NCBI GenBank assembly: GCA_032209605.1
Contig: JASFXZ010000001.1
Span: forward strand, 14,588,256-14,652,255
Origin: Mactromeris polynyma
Taxonomy: Eukaryota; Mollusca; Bivalvia; Venerida; Mactridae
Reading direction: 5' to 3'
DNA length: 64,000 nucleotides
The position numbers and the translations under genes are program-made. Within the stretch, counting starts at the first letter, position 1. The number at the start of each line of letters is the position of its first letter. Under the pieces are notes generated by a model. The model was not told the origin of the DNA. It saw nothing but the letters and a program-made list of their open reading frames with translations, and searched no databases. Positions 48,735 through 59,752 of the stretch are shown here, piece after piece.

Positions 48735-51517
48735 GTATCTGTATCTGTTCATATACGTAGAAGGGCCACTTCTGGCATATATCTACGGGGGGAGGGTATC
48801 TAGTAGCGCTGTGGGAGAGCCTGTTTAAAGCCCTCAACTGTTGATGCGCGCACAACACTATCGTCCAGATGGTTCCAATTTACCAGTGTTTCCACGAAAA
48901 ATGAATGTTTATATTGTTCAGTGTTAGCAAAAGGAATAGTATATGAACGTGTGTTATTTAAAGCACGTCTATCTAGAATATTTGACGTTAAACAGTCAGT
49001 GTATGATTTTACTTTTACACGGCGTTTATTAGATTGTTCTGTCAGGTAAATATCAGATTCCACTGCCGGCACCATACCCCCTGCTATCTTGTAGAGCATC
49101 ACCAGTCTATTGTATTTGCGACGGTCCTGTAGGGAGCTGAGCTTCAGCGTGCTGAGCATTTCTGTCACACAACCTTCTTCCCTTGACTTGTAGTTATTTA
49201 AAATGAAGCGTGCTCCTAGGCGTTGAATTTTTTCAAGTTTATCAATGTCTTTCTTCAAATAAGGGTCCCAGACAACTGAGCCATATTCTAGTTGAGATCT
49301 TACTAGTGCGATAAAAGCTGTTTTCCGACATTCTTGAGGACAATGTTTCAAATTTCGGCGCAGGAAACCAAGTGTGGAGTTCGCCTTCTTACAGATGGCT
49401 GTAATGTGGTTTGACCATGTTAAATCATTTGATATCAGCAATCCAAGATAGGGGTTTGGGTCCACGTGTTTTAATATGGTATTGTTAAGTTCGTAGAAGT
49501 GAGTTGATTTACTTTTAACACTTAGAATATAACATTTCTTTGCATTAAATTTCATGCCCCAAGTAGAAGCCCATTTTTCCAGTTCTTGTAGATCTTTTTG
49601 GAGGTTAATGTGATCGGAGATGTTTTTGATCGGTCGGTACAGCAAACAATCATCCGCAAAGAGTCGGACCTGTGACTTTACACTCAACGGTAGGTCATTT
49701 ATGTGGCAGAGGAACATCAACGGTCCTAGGACTGTTCCTTGCGGTACCCCGGAGTCTACGTGCAGGCTTTTGGAGTGTTCACCTTCCACTACTACGTTCA
49801 TTGACCGTTCCTTCAAGAAGGATGACAACCACGACAGCAAGTGACCTTTGACCCCGTAATGTGACATCTTCTGTAGTAGTCGGTCGTGGGGCACAGTATC
49901 AAAGGCCTTACTAAAGTCCAGTATGGCGATGTCCACTTGTTGTTTCTTTTCAAATGAATTTAGAAGATCATGTAGGGTAACTAGCAACTGTGTTTCTGTG
50001 GAGAATCCAGATCTAAATCCATGGTTAAGTGATGTTAATATTTTATGTTTTTCAAAGTGTTTCAATAGGTGGCTACAGATGACATGTTCTAATATCTTGG
50101 AGGTTACAGATGTAAGGCTTACTGGTCGATAATTCTCAGCTGTATGCTTGTCCCCCTTCTTGAATACCGGTGTGATGTTAGCGTTTCTCCAATCCAGCGG
50201 GAGCTCGCCACTGTTTATCGAATGCTGAAATATATCACTCAGCCCTGGTGACAGTTCTTTTGCACATGTTTTTAATATTATGTTTGGTATTTTATCTGGT
50301 CCATTTGCTTTGGATATATTTATATTTTCTAGTTGTTTCAATACTCCTTTTGGTGTTATCAATAGACAAGGTGCGTTTGGATAAGACGTCTTGTTTAAAA
50401 GTTCAGGTATAGCTGTATCTATGTTTTTGGTGAATACTGATTGAAATTGGTCAATCAAAATTTCTGCTTTCCCTTTAGCATCAGATAGTAAGGTTCCTTT
50501 CTTTTTAAGGGGGGCTACGCCAATATTATCTTGTTTCTTCGATTTTATATAGTTCCAGAATGGTTTAGAATTATGTTTTTCCATCCCTTCCTGTATGATC
50601 TTGTTTACGTGATCCCATTCAGCTCTGCGCAATTCGCGTTTGCATTCCTTCTGGTATTGTCTAAACCTGCTCCATGATCCATTTTTCTTAGCCTGTTTAT
50701 ATAATCTTGCCTTCCTTTTCAATGATTTTTTGATATTCCGGTTAAGCCACGGTAAGTTCTTCTTATATTTATGTAATTTAGATGGTACATTTTTATCAAC
50801 ACTTGAATGGATGCCATCTCTGAAGATAGACCAAAGTTCTTCAATATTTGTTTCACTTTGCAATTTATCACTTATACGATCTGAGATACTTTGGCAGTCA
50901 TCTCTAATACTGTCCCAGTTTGCTTTATCAAATTTAAACACTTTCCTAGGTTTGGTATTTGTAATAAATGGTTTGATATCCGAGTCAATGACGACCATGT
51001 CATGGTCTGAAATTCCAGGCACATTTGTTGTAACTTTAATTAAAGATGGGTTTGTTGTGAAGGTAAGATCCAGTAAGCTCCCTTGTCGGGTTGGTTCGAG
51101 GTGAACTTGTGTGAGGTTGTTTTCGGTCATAATATCTACCAGATGTTGTTGAATGGTTCTATCTTGTACATCCCCAGAGTTCACAGTTAAGGTATTCCAG
51201 TCAATATCAGGACAATTAAAGTCACCAGATAGAACAAGTTCTTTAGGTTTACTTCCGTTTAATAATTCCAATGATTTCTTTAGGTTGTCTAAATCCTTCA
51301 AGGTTCTTTTTGGCATATAAAAAGTTCCAATGTATAATGTTTTACTTGATTTCAGTGTTATTTTCACTAATTCAATCTCACAATCTGTAATGAAGTCAAT
51401 ACACTCAATCGATGTGATACTGGAATGTATAGCTACAAAGACTCCGCCTCCACGGGAGCTACGGTCATTTCTATAAATAGTATAGTCTTCTGGAAAAATT
51501 TCAGATGATTTAATGGC
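48735..51517 (-). mobile_element. jockey-like LINE, 5'-truncated
   Basis: 2.8 kb on the minus strand, inserted into the right arm of the foldback element. Its 3' end is a short (ACAGAT)n tail at 48735-48753. Its 5' end lies inside the endonuclease domain. AATCT at 48730-48734 and 51518-51522 is a plausible 5-bp target duplication, though it overlaps the tail motif. Rejoining the flanks restores CACTAGATTTAAGTGG, the sequence found uninterrupted in the left arm (about 48153-48168). Confidence 0.85.
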
Positions 51518-51520
51518 AAT
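48800..51520 (-). CDS. LINE ORF2: endonuclease (partial) and reverse transcriptase
   Basis: Open from just after a TAG at 51521-51523 to the stop at 48800; there is no natural start because the 5' end is truncated. The 855-codon part from the GTG at 51367 is a stop-free frame, not a true start. Endonuclease remnants: RNDRSSRGGGVF upstream of that GTG, then SGDFN (residues 47-51 counted from it) and SDHD (120-123). Reverse transcriptase: NYRPVSL (412-418), DFSKAFD (484-490, catalytic Asp), SGVPQGTVLGP (539-549), FADD (570-573, catalytic pair). The C-terminal third matches jockey/CR1-type ORF2 tails. No frameshift is present, so insertion was recent; the lost promoter and 5' end make it dead on arrival. 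Confidence 0.92.
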   Translation of the reverse strand: MAIKSSEIFPEDYTIYRNDRSSRGGGVFVAIHSSITSIECIDFITDCEIELVKITLKSSKTLYIGTFYMPKRTLKDLDNLKKSLELLNGSKPKELVLSGDFNCPDIDWNTLTVNSGDVQDRTIQQHLVDIMTENNLTQVHLEPTRQGSLLDLTFTTNPSLIKVTTNVPGISDHDMVVIDSDIKPFITNTKPRKVFKFDKANWDSIRDDCQSISDRISDKLQSETNIEELWSIFRDGIHSSVDKNVPSKLHKYKKNLPWLNRNIKKSLKRKARLYKQAKKNGSWSRFRQYQKECKRELRRAEWDHVNKIIQEGMEKHNSKPFWNYIKSKKQDNIGVAPLKKKGTLLSDAKGKAEILIDQFQSVFTKNIDTAIPELLNKTSYPNAPCLLITPKGVLKQLENINISKANGPDKIPNIILKTCAKELSPGLSDIFQHSINSGELPLDWRNANITPVFKKGDKHTAENYRPVSLTSVTSKILEHVICSHLLKHFEKHKILTSLNHGFRSGFSTETQLLVTLHDLLNSFEKKQQVDIAILDFSKAFDTVPHDRLLQKMSHYGVKGHLLSWLSSFLKERSMNVVVEGEHSKSLHVDSGVPQGTVLGPLMFLCHINDLPLSVKSQVRLFADDCLLYRPIKNISDHINLQKDLQELEKWASTWGMKFNAKKCYILSVKSKSTHFYELNNTILKHVDPNPYLGLLISNDLTWSNHITAICKKANSTLGFLRRNLKHCPQECRKTAFIALVRSQLEYGSVVWDPYLKKDIDKLEKIQRLGARFILNNYKSREEGCVTEMLSTLKLSSLQDRRKYNRLVMLYKIAGGMVPAVESDIYLTEQSNKRRVKVKSYTDCLTSNILDRRALNNTRSYTIPFANTEQYKHSFFVETLVNWNHLDDSVVRASTVEGFKQALPQRY

Positions 51521-51725
51521 CTAGTGCAATACATCATAAAAAGGTAAGAGGTGGCAGTTCTGGGCACTTTCAAGCCTGTTTCTAGTTTTATTATATTTAT
51601 CATACCGAAAATTTATCACGAATATTAACTAGATAGCTATATAATTATCGTAATAATTAAGTGGTTAACACGAATTTATTCGCGAACGCTATCATGCTAA
51701 CTGGTGGCAGTAATATGCCACCATA

Positions 51726-51731
51726 CTTATG
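51726..51731. repeat. right 6-bp target duplication (CTTATG)
   Basis: Direct copy of 47949-47954, abutting the right end of the foldback element. Confidence 0.75.
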
Positions 51732-52185
51732 CTATCGATTTTTTTCAAAACTATATCAAAGATATAAAAAACTAAATTTTACGTACTCTCCCCTTGTTTC
51801 TGTTGTTTTTTGGGAATAAACTTAATTTTATGGTTTTATTAAAAAATCTTGATAGCATAAGGTAGATTTCATTATTATCTTTGTATACATGCATTTCTTT
51901 TGCAAAATTAATGCTTGTACAGTTAGCCTAATTTACAGGACAACATGTACATTTGACAGTATCAAAATAACTTCATTACGTTTTTACAAAATTTTAGCAG
52001 TATAAGACTGTATCAGATAAAACAGTATACAGTTCATCTTGCTATATCATGTAGTTAGATAATTATTGCTAAAAAGCAAATATGGCAATTTCTTTCTGCC
52101 TATATCGCCTTAAATGTGTGACATTTCGTGCGTTATTCTCACTTGTGTTCAGACTGGTTGATCAACCATGAATTGAAATGACAAA
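51732..52185. other. AT-rich spacer
   Basis: Nothing supportable in this 450-base stretch between the two nested complexes. Confidence 0.5.
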
Positions 52186-52271
52186 CAGTCAGACCTCACT
52201 TATTCGACAACCTTCTATCAATATACCTGGTATCATCCAAAATGAATATCAGCCCTTATGAAAACAGAAAG

Positions 52272-52540
52272 TTTGCAGCAAATTTGCTGCAAATTTGCAG
52301 CAAATTAGCCGCAAACTTTTTTAGTCACAGTAAGGTTTGCAAGAAGTTCGCAGGACTTCGCGGCTAGCGGTGAAGTTACTGCGACTTTGCTGCAAATTCG
52401 CAGAAAGTTCGCGGCTAGCCGCAACTTTGCAAGAAGTTTGCGGCAAACTTGAATAAAATAATTTGTGTTGCAAGAAGTTCGCAAGAATCTTTAATGCAAA
52501 AAATCATGTTGCAAGAAGTTTGCGGGAAACATTGGCATTT
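52272..52540. repeat. left subterminal repeats (TTTGC-GCAAA)
   Basis: Dense short palindromic motifs such as GCAAATTTGC, TTGCGGCAAACTTG and AAGAAGTTCGC. They match the right subterminal zone at 61230-61565 in inverse sense. Confidence 0.8.
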
Positions 52541-53240
52541 CAACTATTTTTTTATGTGTGCAAATACAGTAGTGTTTAATATTACATCTTTGTAACAATT
52601 ATAACATGAAAACTAGTTTTTATTATTGTGGAAAAAATATATATGTTATCATCGGTCCAATGTTGGCCAGAGTTAAATCAAAACAAATGTCAGCCCAATA
52701 TCTGCTCTTCCATTATTTGTTTGACATTTTTTCTTTTGTTAGTTTGACACTTTGTAGCAATGTTATTTTAATGCCAAACTAATCCATTTGCCAAGTCTAA
52801 TTGCAATGTAATGGAAAAATATTGATACACGTTTTTTAACATCTAAGCACGTATATATGTTTAACTTATCCGCACTGTAAACGTGCTTAAATTGTATCCG
52901 TGAGATAAACGCGCCAATTAAGCGTCATGCAAGCGTCTGCCAGGAACGAGGGCGCCAAGTGAAAGGAAAGTCGCTTTTAGCAAGAATTTGAAGGTAATAT
53001 TTTAATATATGTTTCCTTATCACGATTTATGCTAGTTTACATTTTTTTCCTTCCTATTCATGTATTTTTTGGTTGTATATATGACTTGTTGTGAATTTCG
53101 TTGTAAAATGGGTGGGTGGGGAGTGGTGATCGAATATTTAGAATTGCTAAATTGCATTAACATGCTTAAAGGCATAGTTTAATCTTCCTATAAGGTCTCT
53201 TCTACAAAATAACCCATCCATAATAAATCCAAATTCATTA

Positions 53241-53248
53241 TTACTGAC
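53241..53248. repeat. left 8-bp hAT target duplication (TTACTGAC)
   Basis: TTACTGAC abuts the left end of the hAT element and is repeated exactly at 57187-57194. Eight bases is the hallmark length for hAT. Confidence 0.92.
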
Positions 53249-53439
53249 TAGTGATGAAACGATGATCGAGTTAAATCGAATAATCGTCGCTGGTGGCCGC
53301 AGGTCGCCGACAATCGATGTTAGAGCTTTGAAATCGATGTCGGAAGTGATTTTTGTGCAATTTATTTCTTTCCGTTAATTTCGCTCTTTCCACCTCTTTG
53401 GGTTCGTAGCCGAAAGGGAAGTCACTCTCGCTCACTAAA

Positions 53440-53614
53440 ATGGCAGACGGTAATAACGCAAATTCACAAACATATCCATTCCCAGGGAAAGTAAGGTCCA
53501 CGGTATGGACGTATTTCGGTTTTCAGAAAGTCAAAGAAGGTCCACCTATTAAATCAAACTTGGATATGAGTACTGTCATTTGCAATTTATGCAGAAAGTC
53601 TTATGCAAATAAGG
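53440..53614 (+). CDS. hAT transposase exon 1
   Basis: Start codon to donor GTAAGT. Encodes the first half of the BED finger through CNLCRKSYANK and leaves one base (phase 1). Confidence 0.88.
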
Positions 53615-56600
53615 GTAAGTGTTCGTACATAAAAAAATCGTACTCGCGTTATTCGTCATTTTAAATTTGATCTCGATAGAACATAGTTGTCAATGTTATT
53701 AACTATACTTTTTAGTGTTTCTTTTTGGTTATTTTATCTTGGAAAGTTGAGGAGCATTTAGAGGAATCCAGCAATGTTGAGTGATGTTTATGAAGCCTGA
53801 TCTATTTTTGTCAGTTAGTTGAAAGTTGTGATTGTAATTTGTTTAACTTTCCTCCTTAATAAAAGTTTTTTAACTGCTCAATACAGTAAGTAGTAGTGAT
53901 ATTATTTATTAATATCCAAATGTTTAATTTTTAAATTTCAAAAGTATATCAATTTAATAAATAAAAGAATATAATACTGATATTAATAATAATGGTCTGT
54001 TTTGTATTCTATTCATAGGCAATACTACAAACCTGCAACAGCATCTGGATAAGCACCATAGGAACCAATTGGACATACCACATACTTCAACAAAAACACC
54101 AACATCCTCATGGAAAGAGAAAACTGTTCAGCCCAAAATTGACTTTCATGCTCAGACAGTTGGAAAAATCTCTCTTGAGAAACAACGTAAATTAGATGAC
54201 CTTGCTTGTAAACTGGTTGTTGGAAAAGCTTTACCACTTAGTCTGGTTGATTGTTCTTTCTTCAAGGACTTTGTAAAAGAGCTTGATCCTAGGTTAGTAT
54301 TTTTAGTAATGTTATTTTAAGTTCCAGTGTTGAAATAAGTTATCTTTGAGACTATCCAATCATTTTATCCTGCTGGATGAACCAGCAGTTTCCTGAAACT
54401 TAGCAAATTGAAGTGATATTGTAACATCTTTGTCAAACCTCAGACCTATCACATTTCAAGCAGACACAGTCACTCTACCACATTGATTGAGGTGAATTTA
54501 TAAGTGGATAATTGGTTATTATGTTTAAATAGATGAAATAATAAACTTGCGAAATTTGGTATCAATTCACATGCTCAGTAATTATATAATGAAAGACTAC
54601 ATAGGTAAGATTTTAAGTTTTCTTTATTTCAGCAACTGTAAATTTATTACTTTCTTTTCTTTGTCAGGTATAAGCTACCCAGCAGATATGATGTCCAAAA
54701 GACTCTCGAGGTAAAAAAGTGTCAGATGACCGAGAAACTGCAGAATGACTTGCCATCTGTAGGAAGTCATGTTGCTTTAACGCATGATGGTTGGACCAGT
54801 TGTGCAACTGAGAGTTATGATACTGTAACAGCCCACTTCATCAATAAGAACTGGGAACTTCGCTCAGCTGTACTACATACCACCAAGGTTGAAGGCTCTC
54901 ACACAAGTGAACATATAGCAGACAGACTGAGAGGTACATCAAATAAATATATCTGATGAATGCCATAATATTGATTAATTTTTGAGTATTTTTGTTATTG
55001 TTGTAATGTCATTTTTCCCATTAGCATTAACACTAATTGGAGGTAAAAATGAGTTTTTTCTTGCATTTTTGTACCCTATAATTACGCAATAGATAACAGC
55101 TATCTCCAAAGGTAACCACCCTTTGGAACCCTGATTGTTGCAAGAAAGTAGCCATGTTTTAAATAATCAGTATAAAAATAATTGGCTGATTAAATGATGA
55201 TGACTATCAAATTATCAATACATGTAAGTTCTAGTTGTGAGTTTATGCCACTTAAAAGCTTGTTAACCTAAATCAACATTTCTTTGTTCCTCTACTTCAG
55301 AAACTGTGACCCGTTGGAATCTTCCTGTGCCAACTGTAGTAACAGACAATGCTGCAAACGAGAAAAAGGCGGTGCAGTTATTGGGCTGGGAGAGATTTGG
55401 CTGCTATGGGCATCGGCTTAATTTGGCAGTGAAGAATTCACTACAAGTTCCAGAAGTTTCACGAATACTTGGGAAGTCTCGAAAGATTGTTACGCTTTTC
55501 CACCAATCTACAAGTCTTAACGATTGCTTGTTAGATAAGCAGAACCTTGTGTACTCAGATACACCAAACATCATAGGACACAAGTTAATAAATGATGTCC
55601 CTACTAGGTGGAACAGTAGTTTGTCTATGTTACGTCGCCTCTCAGAGCAGACTGCTGCAGTTTTAGCCATTGCTAGTGATGATAAACTTAACATTAATAA
55701 ATCTACATTGAATAATCTTAGGTCATATTGCCTCACTTTTCAGGAACAAAGTATTGTTGAAGGTTTGATCAAGTTGTTGTCACCCTTTGAAAAGGCTACA
55801 ACTATACTATGTGCTGAAAACAGTCCTACTATGAACAAGGTTTTAGTTTGCATGGTCAAAATTAAAAATCTGCTTGAAATAGAAAGTCATTCAGTATCAG
55901 CTACCTTAAAGAAGGTTATTGAGATATTGCAAGAGCAACTTCAAAAGAGAACAGAATATGAAGAAGTACCTACCATGGCTGCACTCTTGAACCCGGATAC
56001 AAAGTCTCTATCATTTTTACCTGTCCATGAGCAGGAAGCTGGGCATTGTCTCCTTTTGGAAAAGGCACTTGAATTAGTTGATGAAAATGGCAACTTAATC
56101 AATATTAAAAAAGAACCCATTATTTCATCCACTAGTGCTCTCCCAGAGTTGCCAAACTTACCCGATGGTAATAAAATTAACTCAGTAATTGAAATTGTGC
56201 CTACTTCTGTTGAAAGTCCTATTGATGGTAATCTCACATCTGAGTTATCTGACTGTGAACCAAAAGCAAAGAAAATAAAATGCTCTGACATGGATGAGTG
56301 GTTTGACGATGTGATGGTCACAGGAGTGAGTAAGACACCAGTTTCAGGAGTTATTCACCGAGAAGTTGAACGTTACCTTTCTGTGAACAGGGATGTACAG
56401 GATTCTTTCTTAAGTCTTTTGCAGTGGTGGGAGAAAAATGAGCATGCTTATCCACGACTAGCAGTCTTGGCAAAAAAGTACCTGTCTATTCCTGCGTCGT
56501 CAGTTCCCAGTGAACGTGTATTTAGTTTAGCTGGACTTATAGTGAATAAGAAAAGATCCAGATTAAATCCTGACATGATAAATAAACTCATTTTTTTGAA

Positions 56601-56625
56601 AATGAACATGAATGAATACTGGTAA
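53440..56625 (+). CDS. hAT transposase, BED finger / DDE / hATC, four exons
   Basis: Coding join 53440-53614, 54019-54292, 54668-54933, 55301-56625 (2,040 nt, 679 residues plus TAA). All introns are GT-AG and all phases fit. It binds the element ends and catalyses cut-and-paste transposition in the nucleus. Residues 20-72 form a BED zinc finger (W23, C48-x2-C51, H67, H71/H72), split by intron 1. The RNase-H-like core has THDGWTS (D190), TDNAAN (D254), CYGH (C273, H276) and PTRWNS (341-342). The C-terminus has the hATC dimerisation segment with PSERVFSLAGLIVNKKRSRL. The likely start is the first ATG of the frame. The resemblance is to the ZBED1/ZBED4-like branch. An exapted host gene is possible, but intact ends and the target duplication favour a living or recently living transposon. 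Confidence 0.93.
54019..54292 (+). CDS. hAT transposase exon 2
   Basis: Acceptor ATTCATAG, donor GTTAGT. Supplies the BED histidines (TTNLQQHLDKHH) and the start of the dimer/DNA-binding linker; leaves two bases. Confidence 0.88.
54668..54933 (+). CDS. hAT transposase exon 3
   Basis: Acceptor TTTGTCAG, donor GTACAT. Carries LTHDGWTS with the first catalytic Asp. Confidence 0.88.
55301..56625 (+). CDS. hAT transposase exon 4
   Basis: Acceptor CTACTTCAG to TAA. Carries TDNAAN, CYGH, PTRWNS, the helical insertion, an acidic linker (about residues 500-550) and the hATC domain. Confidence 0.92.
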
Positions 56626-57186
56626 CTACCTTAGACTGGCAACTTCTATCTTGCTACGACTTGTGGTGCTCTTGTTTGCATACAGTTAAATTCTTAAGTT
56701 CATTGTTATATTTTAGCAAACACAGTGGAACCCTGGTTTACTTCTGAAGTTCTAAATTATTTGTGATTCTGTTGTGAAATATCTACCAACTAGTACTAAG
56801 TAGTTAGTACATGTATAGCAGTTTTATTTGTTAAGATTGTTTGATGTGCCTTATATAAAATGTTCATGTTGTAGGCCATCTTCTAATGTTTTTTAATACA
56901 TGTTTACAACACAGTAAATCAATGAAAGTTTTGTTATGTTCTTAATATGCAATTGGAGTCAGTGGTTCTTTTAGTGATATTTTCCATTGTCTTGTCATCC
57001 ACTTTACCTAAGTACATACTTATAACACATGCATGAATTAAGTGGCAACCTGACCAACTATAAGTGTGAATGTCTTAAACTCTAAATGCTTGTACTTTCG
57101 ATTATAATAATCGATTGTGAATCGAAATAGCCATTCAACTTCGATTCGATTATCGATTTTGTTTGGGAACCGATTTTACAACACTA

Positions 57187-57194
57187 TTACTGAC
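57187..57194. repeat. right 8-bp hAT target duplication (TTACTGAC)
   Basis: Exact copy of 53241-53248, directly after the right end ...CAACACTA. Confidence 0.92.
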
Positions 57195-57577
57195 GTTGTT
57201 TCACTGTGCTGACCCGTATACGGATGGCACTAAATATCGGTGCACACTGTCACTGAACCGGTGGAAACCGAAAATGTCCGATTACTATGCTAGTTTGGTC
57301 GCACATTTTTTACATCATATAGTATTAAGCATTTTTTAGTTTGTTCAGTCGAAAATTGGTTGTATTTGAAAACAAGATAAAAGTTCAGTAGACCTTTACC
57401 TCTTTTTCTGTGGTATGTGTAAGTTTTTTAAGCACCTTCGCTTATATTGCGATTTTGAATCATACAGTTTCACACGGTCACAAAGTAACTTGATCATGAT
57501 TTTACATACTTCTTTCATGTGGTTAAATCCTTAACAACATCTATGTATGCCAACCTTTCATTGCTTACTTGTTGCAG

Positions 57578-58260
57578 CTCAGAGGAGGATATTATGGGAG
57601 CAGCGAACATACATCGGGTCTGAGGCGGATGTGGGTTTTTCCAACATTATCGAAAAAAAAAAACCTTTCATGGGCAACAAGAAGTTTGTAAGTATGACAG
57701 CCTAATGGGATACATACATTGATTGTCAAACACTGGTTTTGTCTGAGATTCTGTTAATAAATTAATGTTCTTAATATAAAATATCACTTGTATAACTTAC
57801 TAACTGAGTATCATTGTGAAATAATATTCTGTACAGAAAAAGGAAAGTTTTAATACTGCTATCATTACTAGTTACACGAGTCCCATGATTACTTACATAC
57901 AAGTTGGTTTCTTAGCATAATCGATCTGTATACATATTTATATTTAAAGAAAGTTCTTAAAAAGGTTTAAAATTCCTTTAGTGATTTATATTGGATTTAA
58001 GTCATAGATATATTGGAGAGAAATCATTTTTTGAGACAAGTCGTGACATAGTCTTGAAAAGTTGATCTTTGAGACCTGTGGGTTGCGGTTGCTACTGCCA
58101 AGGTCCACTATGAACCTTCACTATTTTTCAGACTGAGAAAGAGTTCTTCCTTATGAGGCCTTCCCTGTCCAGTGCCTTTATCTCAGGCAACTGGGCCAGT
58201 TCCCTGGACAAACTTTGTGAACTATTGGAGTTCTCACTCTCACCTTGTCTCCCACTCTGA
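57578..58260 (+). CDS. candidate two-exon unknown reading frame
   Basis: 57578-57687 (acceptor TTGTTGCAG, donor GTAAGT) and 58132-58260 (acceptor TTTTTCAG, ends TGA) join in frame to about 78 residues with parts such as ILWEQRTYIGSEADVGFSNI and TEKEFFLMRPSLSSAFISGN. No family is recognised. It lies inside the CCCTTATG element, to the right of the hAT. It may be a piece of that element's own gene, a captured host exon pair, or chance; the second exon runs into the CT-rich minisatellite before stopping. Confidence 0.3.
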
Positions 58261-59395
58261 CCATCTCCCTACCTGTCACACCCACTCTCAACTGTCTCAC
58301 ACCACTCTCACTGTCTCCCTACCTGTAACACCCCTGTCTCACTACCTGTAAGTTGTAACTACCCACTCTAACCCTGTCTCCCTACCTGTCACACCCCACC
58401 CTCAGCCTGTCTCCCTACCTGTCACACCCCACTCTAACCCTGTCTCCCAACCTGTCACATCCGAACCTCATCCTGTCTCCCTACCTTACACAACTCACTG
58501 TCTCCCTACCCGTCACACCCCACTCTCACGTCTCACTGTAACACCCCACTCTAACCCTGTCTCCCAACCTGTCACATACCACTCTCACCCTGTCTCCCTA
58601 CCTGTCCCAATCTACTCTCACAGTCTCCCTACCTGTCGCACCCCACTCTGACCATCTCCCTACCTGTCACACCCACTCTCAACTGTCACACCCCACTCTC
58701 ACTGTCTCCCTACCTGTCACACCCCCCTCTCGGTCTCCCTACCTGTCACACCCCACTCTCACTGTCTCTAACCTGTCACACCCCACTCTGACTGTCTCCT
58801 ACCTGTCACACCCCACTCTAACCCTGTCTCCCAACCTGTCACATCCCAACCTCATCCTGTCTCCCTACCTTACACAACTCACTGTCTCCCTACCTGTCAC
58901 ACCCCACTCTCACCGTCTCACTGTAACACCCCACTCTAACCCTGTCTCTCAACCTGTCACATACCACTCTCACCCTGTCTCCCTACCTGTCCCAATCTAC
59001 TCTCACAGTATCCCTACCTGTCGCACCCCACTCTGACCATCTCCCTACCTGTCACACCCACTCTCAACTGTCACACCCCACTCTCACTGTCTCCCTACCT
59101 GTCACACCCCACTCTCGGTCTCCCTACCTGTCACACCCCACTCTGACCGTCTCCAACCTGTCACACCCCACTCTGTCTCCTACCTGTCACACCCCACTCT
59201 GACTGTCTCCTACCTGTCACACCCCACTCTGACTGTCTCCTACCTGTCTTTCCCCACTCTCATCCTCTCCCAATCTGTCACAACCCACTCTTACCGTCTT
59301 CAAACATGTCACACGCCTCTCTCACTGTCTACCAACCTGTCACACCCCACCCTCAGCCTCTCCCAACCTGTCACACCCCACTCTCACACTGTCAC
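58215..59395 (+). repeat. irregular CT-rich minisatellite (CTGTCACACCCCACTCT)
   Basis: Units of roughly 30-33 bases combining CTGTCTCCCTACCTGTCACA with CCCCACTCTCAC, variable in length and order. A block of several hundred bases (near 58265-58740) is repeated with small changes near 58840-59110, i.e. a large segmental duplication within the array. Strong strand asymmetry: almost no G. Confidence 0.9.
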
Positions 59396-59502
59396 TCACT
59401 CATTAACCCTATTCCTGTATTTACCATAGACATTTAAAAGGCATTTTGCTCACTTAGTCTTTAAATAAAAGATGTTAAAGGTTTTCTTGTAATTGTTACA
59501 GC

Positions 59503-59752
59503 GGTCAGCCTATGCAGTGGAAGTACTTAAGATGGACAAAAGCTGAATTGTGAAGGCATTCACACCCTCATGAAAGCTAAGAAAAAAATGGAACAGCTGA
59601 TCTACCATTCCAAGACACAATGTCGAAACTTTAGTTGTCATACAATAATGGACTTATTCAGAACTGATCCAGAGGTGGAGAAAGTTATTATGGACCTGAG
59701 ACCAAGTCAGACAATGATTTTTCAAGTAAAGGGTGACATGATTTACATGTAA
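59503..59752 (+). CDS. candidate 3' exon of unknown gene
   Basis: After an acceptor-like GTTACAG the sequence is open either as a short frame (RSAYAVEVLKMDKS, then stop) or, one frame over from about 59537, for 72 residues ending KGDMIYM-TAA, including KKKMEQLIYHSK and DLFRTDPEVEKVIMDL. The two frames may be one exon broken by a frameshift. No family recognised. Confidence 0.25.

Larger units (their letters stand above)
47955..51725. mobile_element. long inverted-repeat (foldback-type) element, interrupted by a LINE
   Basis: Ends TATGGTGGCATATTACTGCC... on the left and the inverse on the right, about 205 bp each (47955-48160, 51518-51725), and the inverted homology continues into the interior. 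The outermost part is itself a hairpin (TGGTGGCA/TGCCACCA). Inside lie about four 116-bp tandem units (48172-48640) whose ends are inverse copies of TAAGTGGTAACACGAATC. Removing the LINE leaves about 1 kb, with no transposase, so it was mobilised in trans. Superfamily is not assigned. Confidence 0.8.
53249..57186 (+). mobile_element. complete hAT-superfamily DNA transposon
   Basis: 3,938 bp. Left end TAGTGATGAAACGATG, right end inverse TAGTGTTGTAAAATCG, a short imperfect inverted repeat typical of hAT, and an exact 8-bp target duplication. Both subterminal zones are rich in ATCGAT/CGATT motifs, candidate transposase-binding sites (left 53265-53340, right 57098-57165). The interior carries one spliced, uninterrupted transposase gene. 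Confidence 0.93.

Noticed and set aside
52900..52993. Possible first exon (donor GAAG|GTAATA) for the unknown frame at 57578
   Set aside because: The only ATG meets a stop after 11 codons and nothing links it to the downstream exons.
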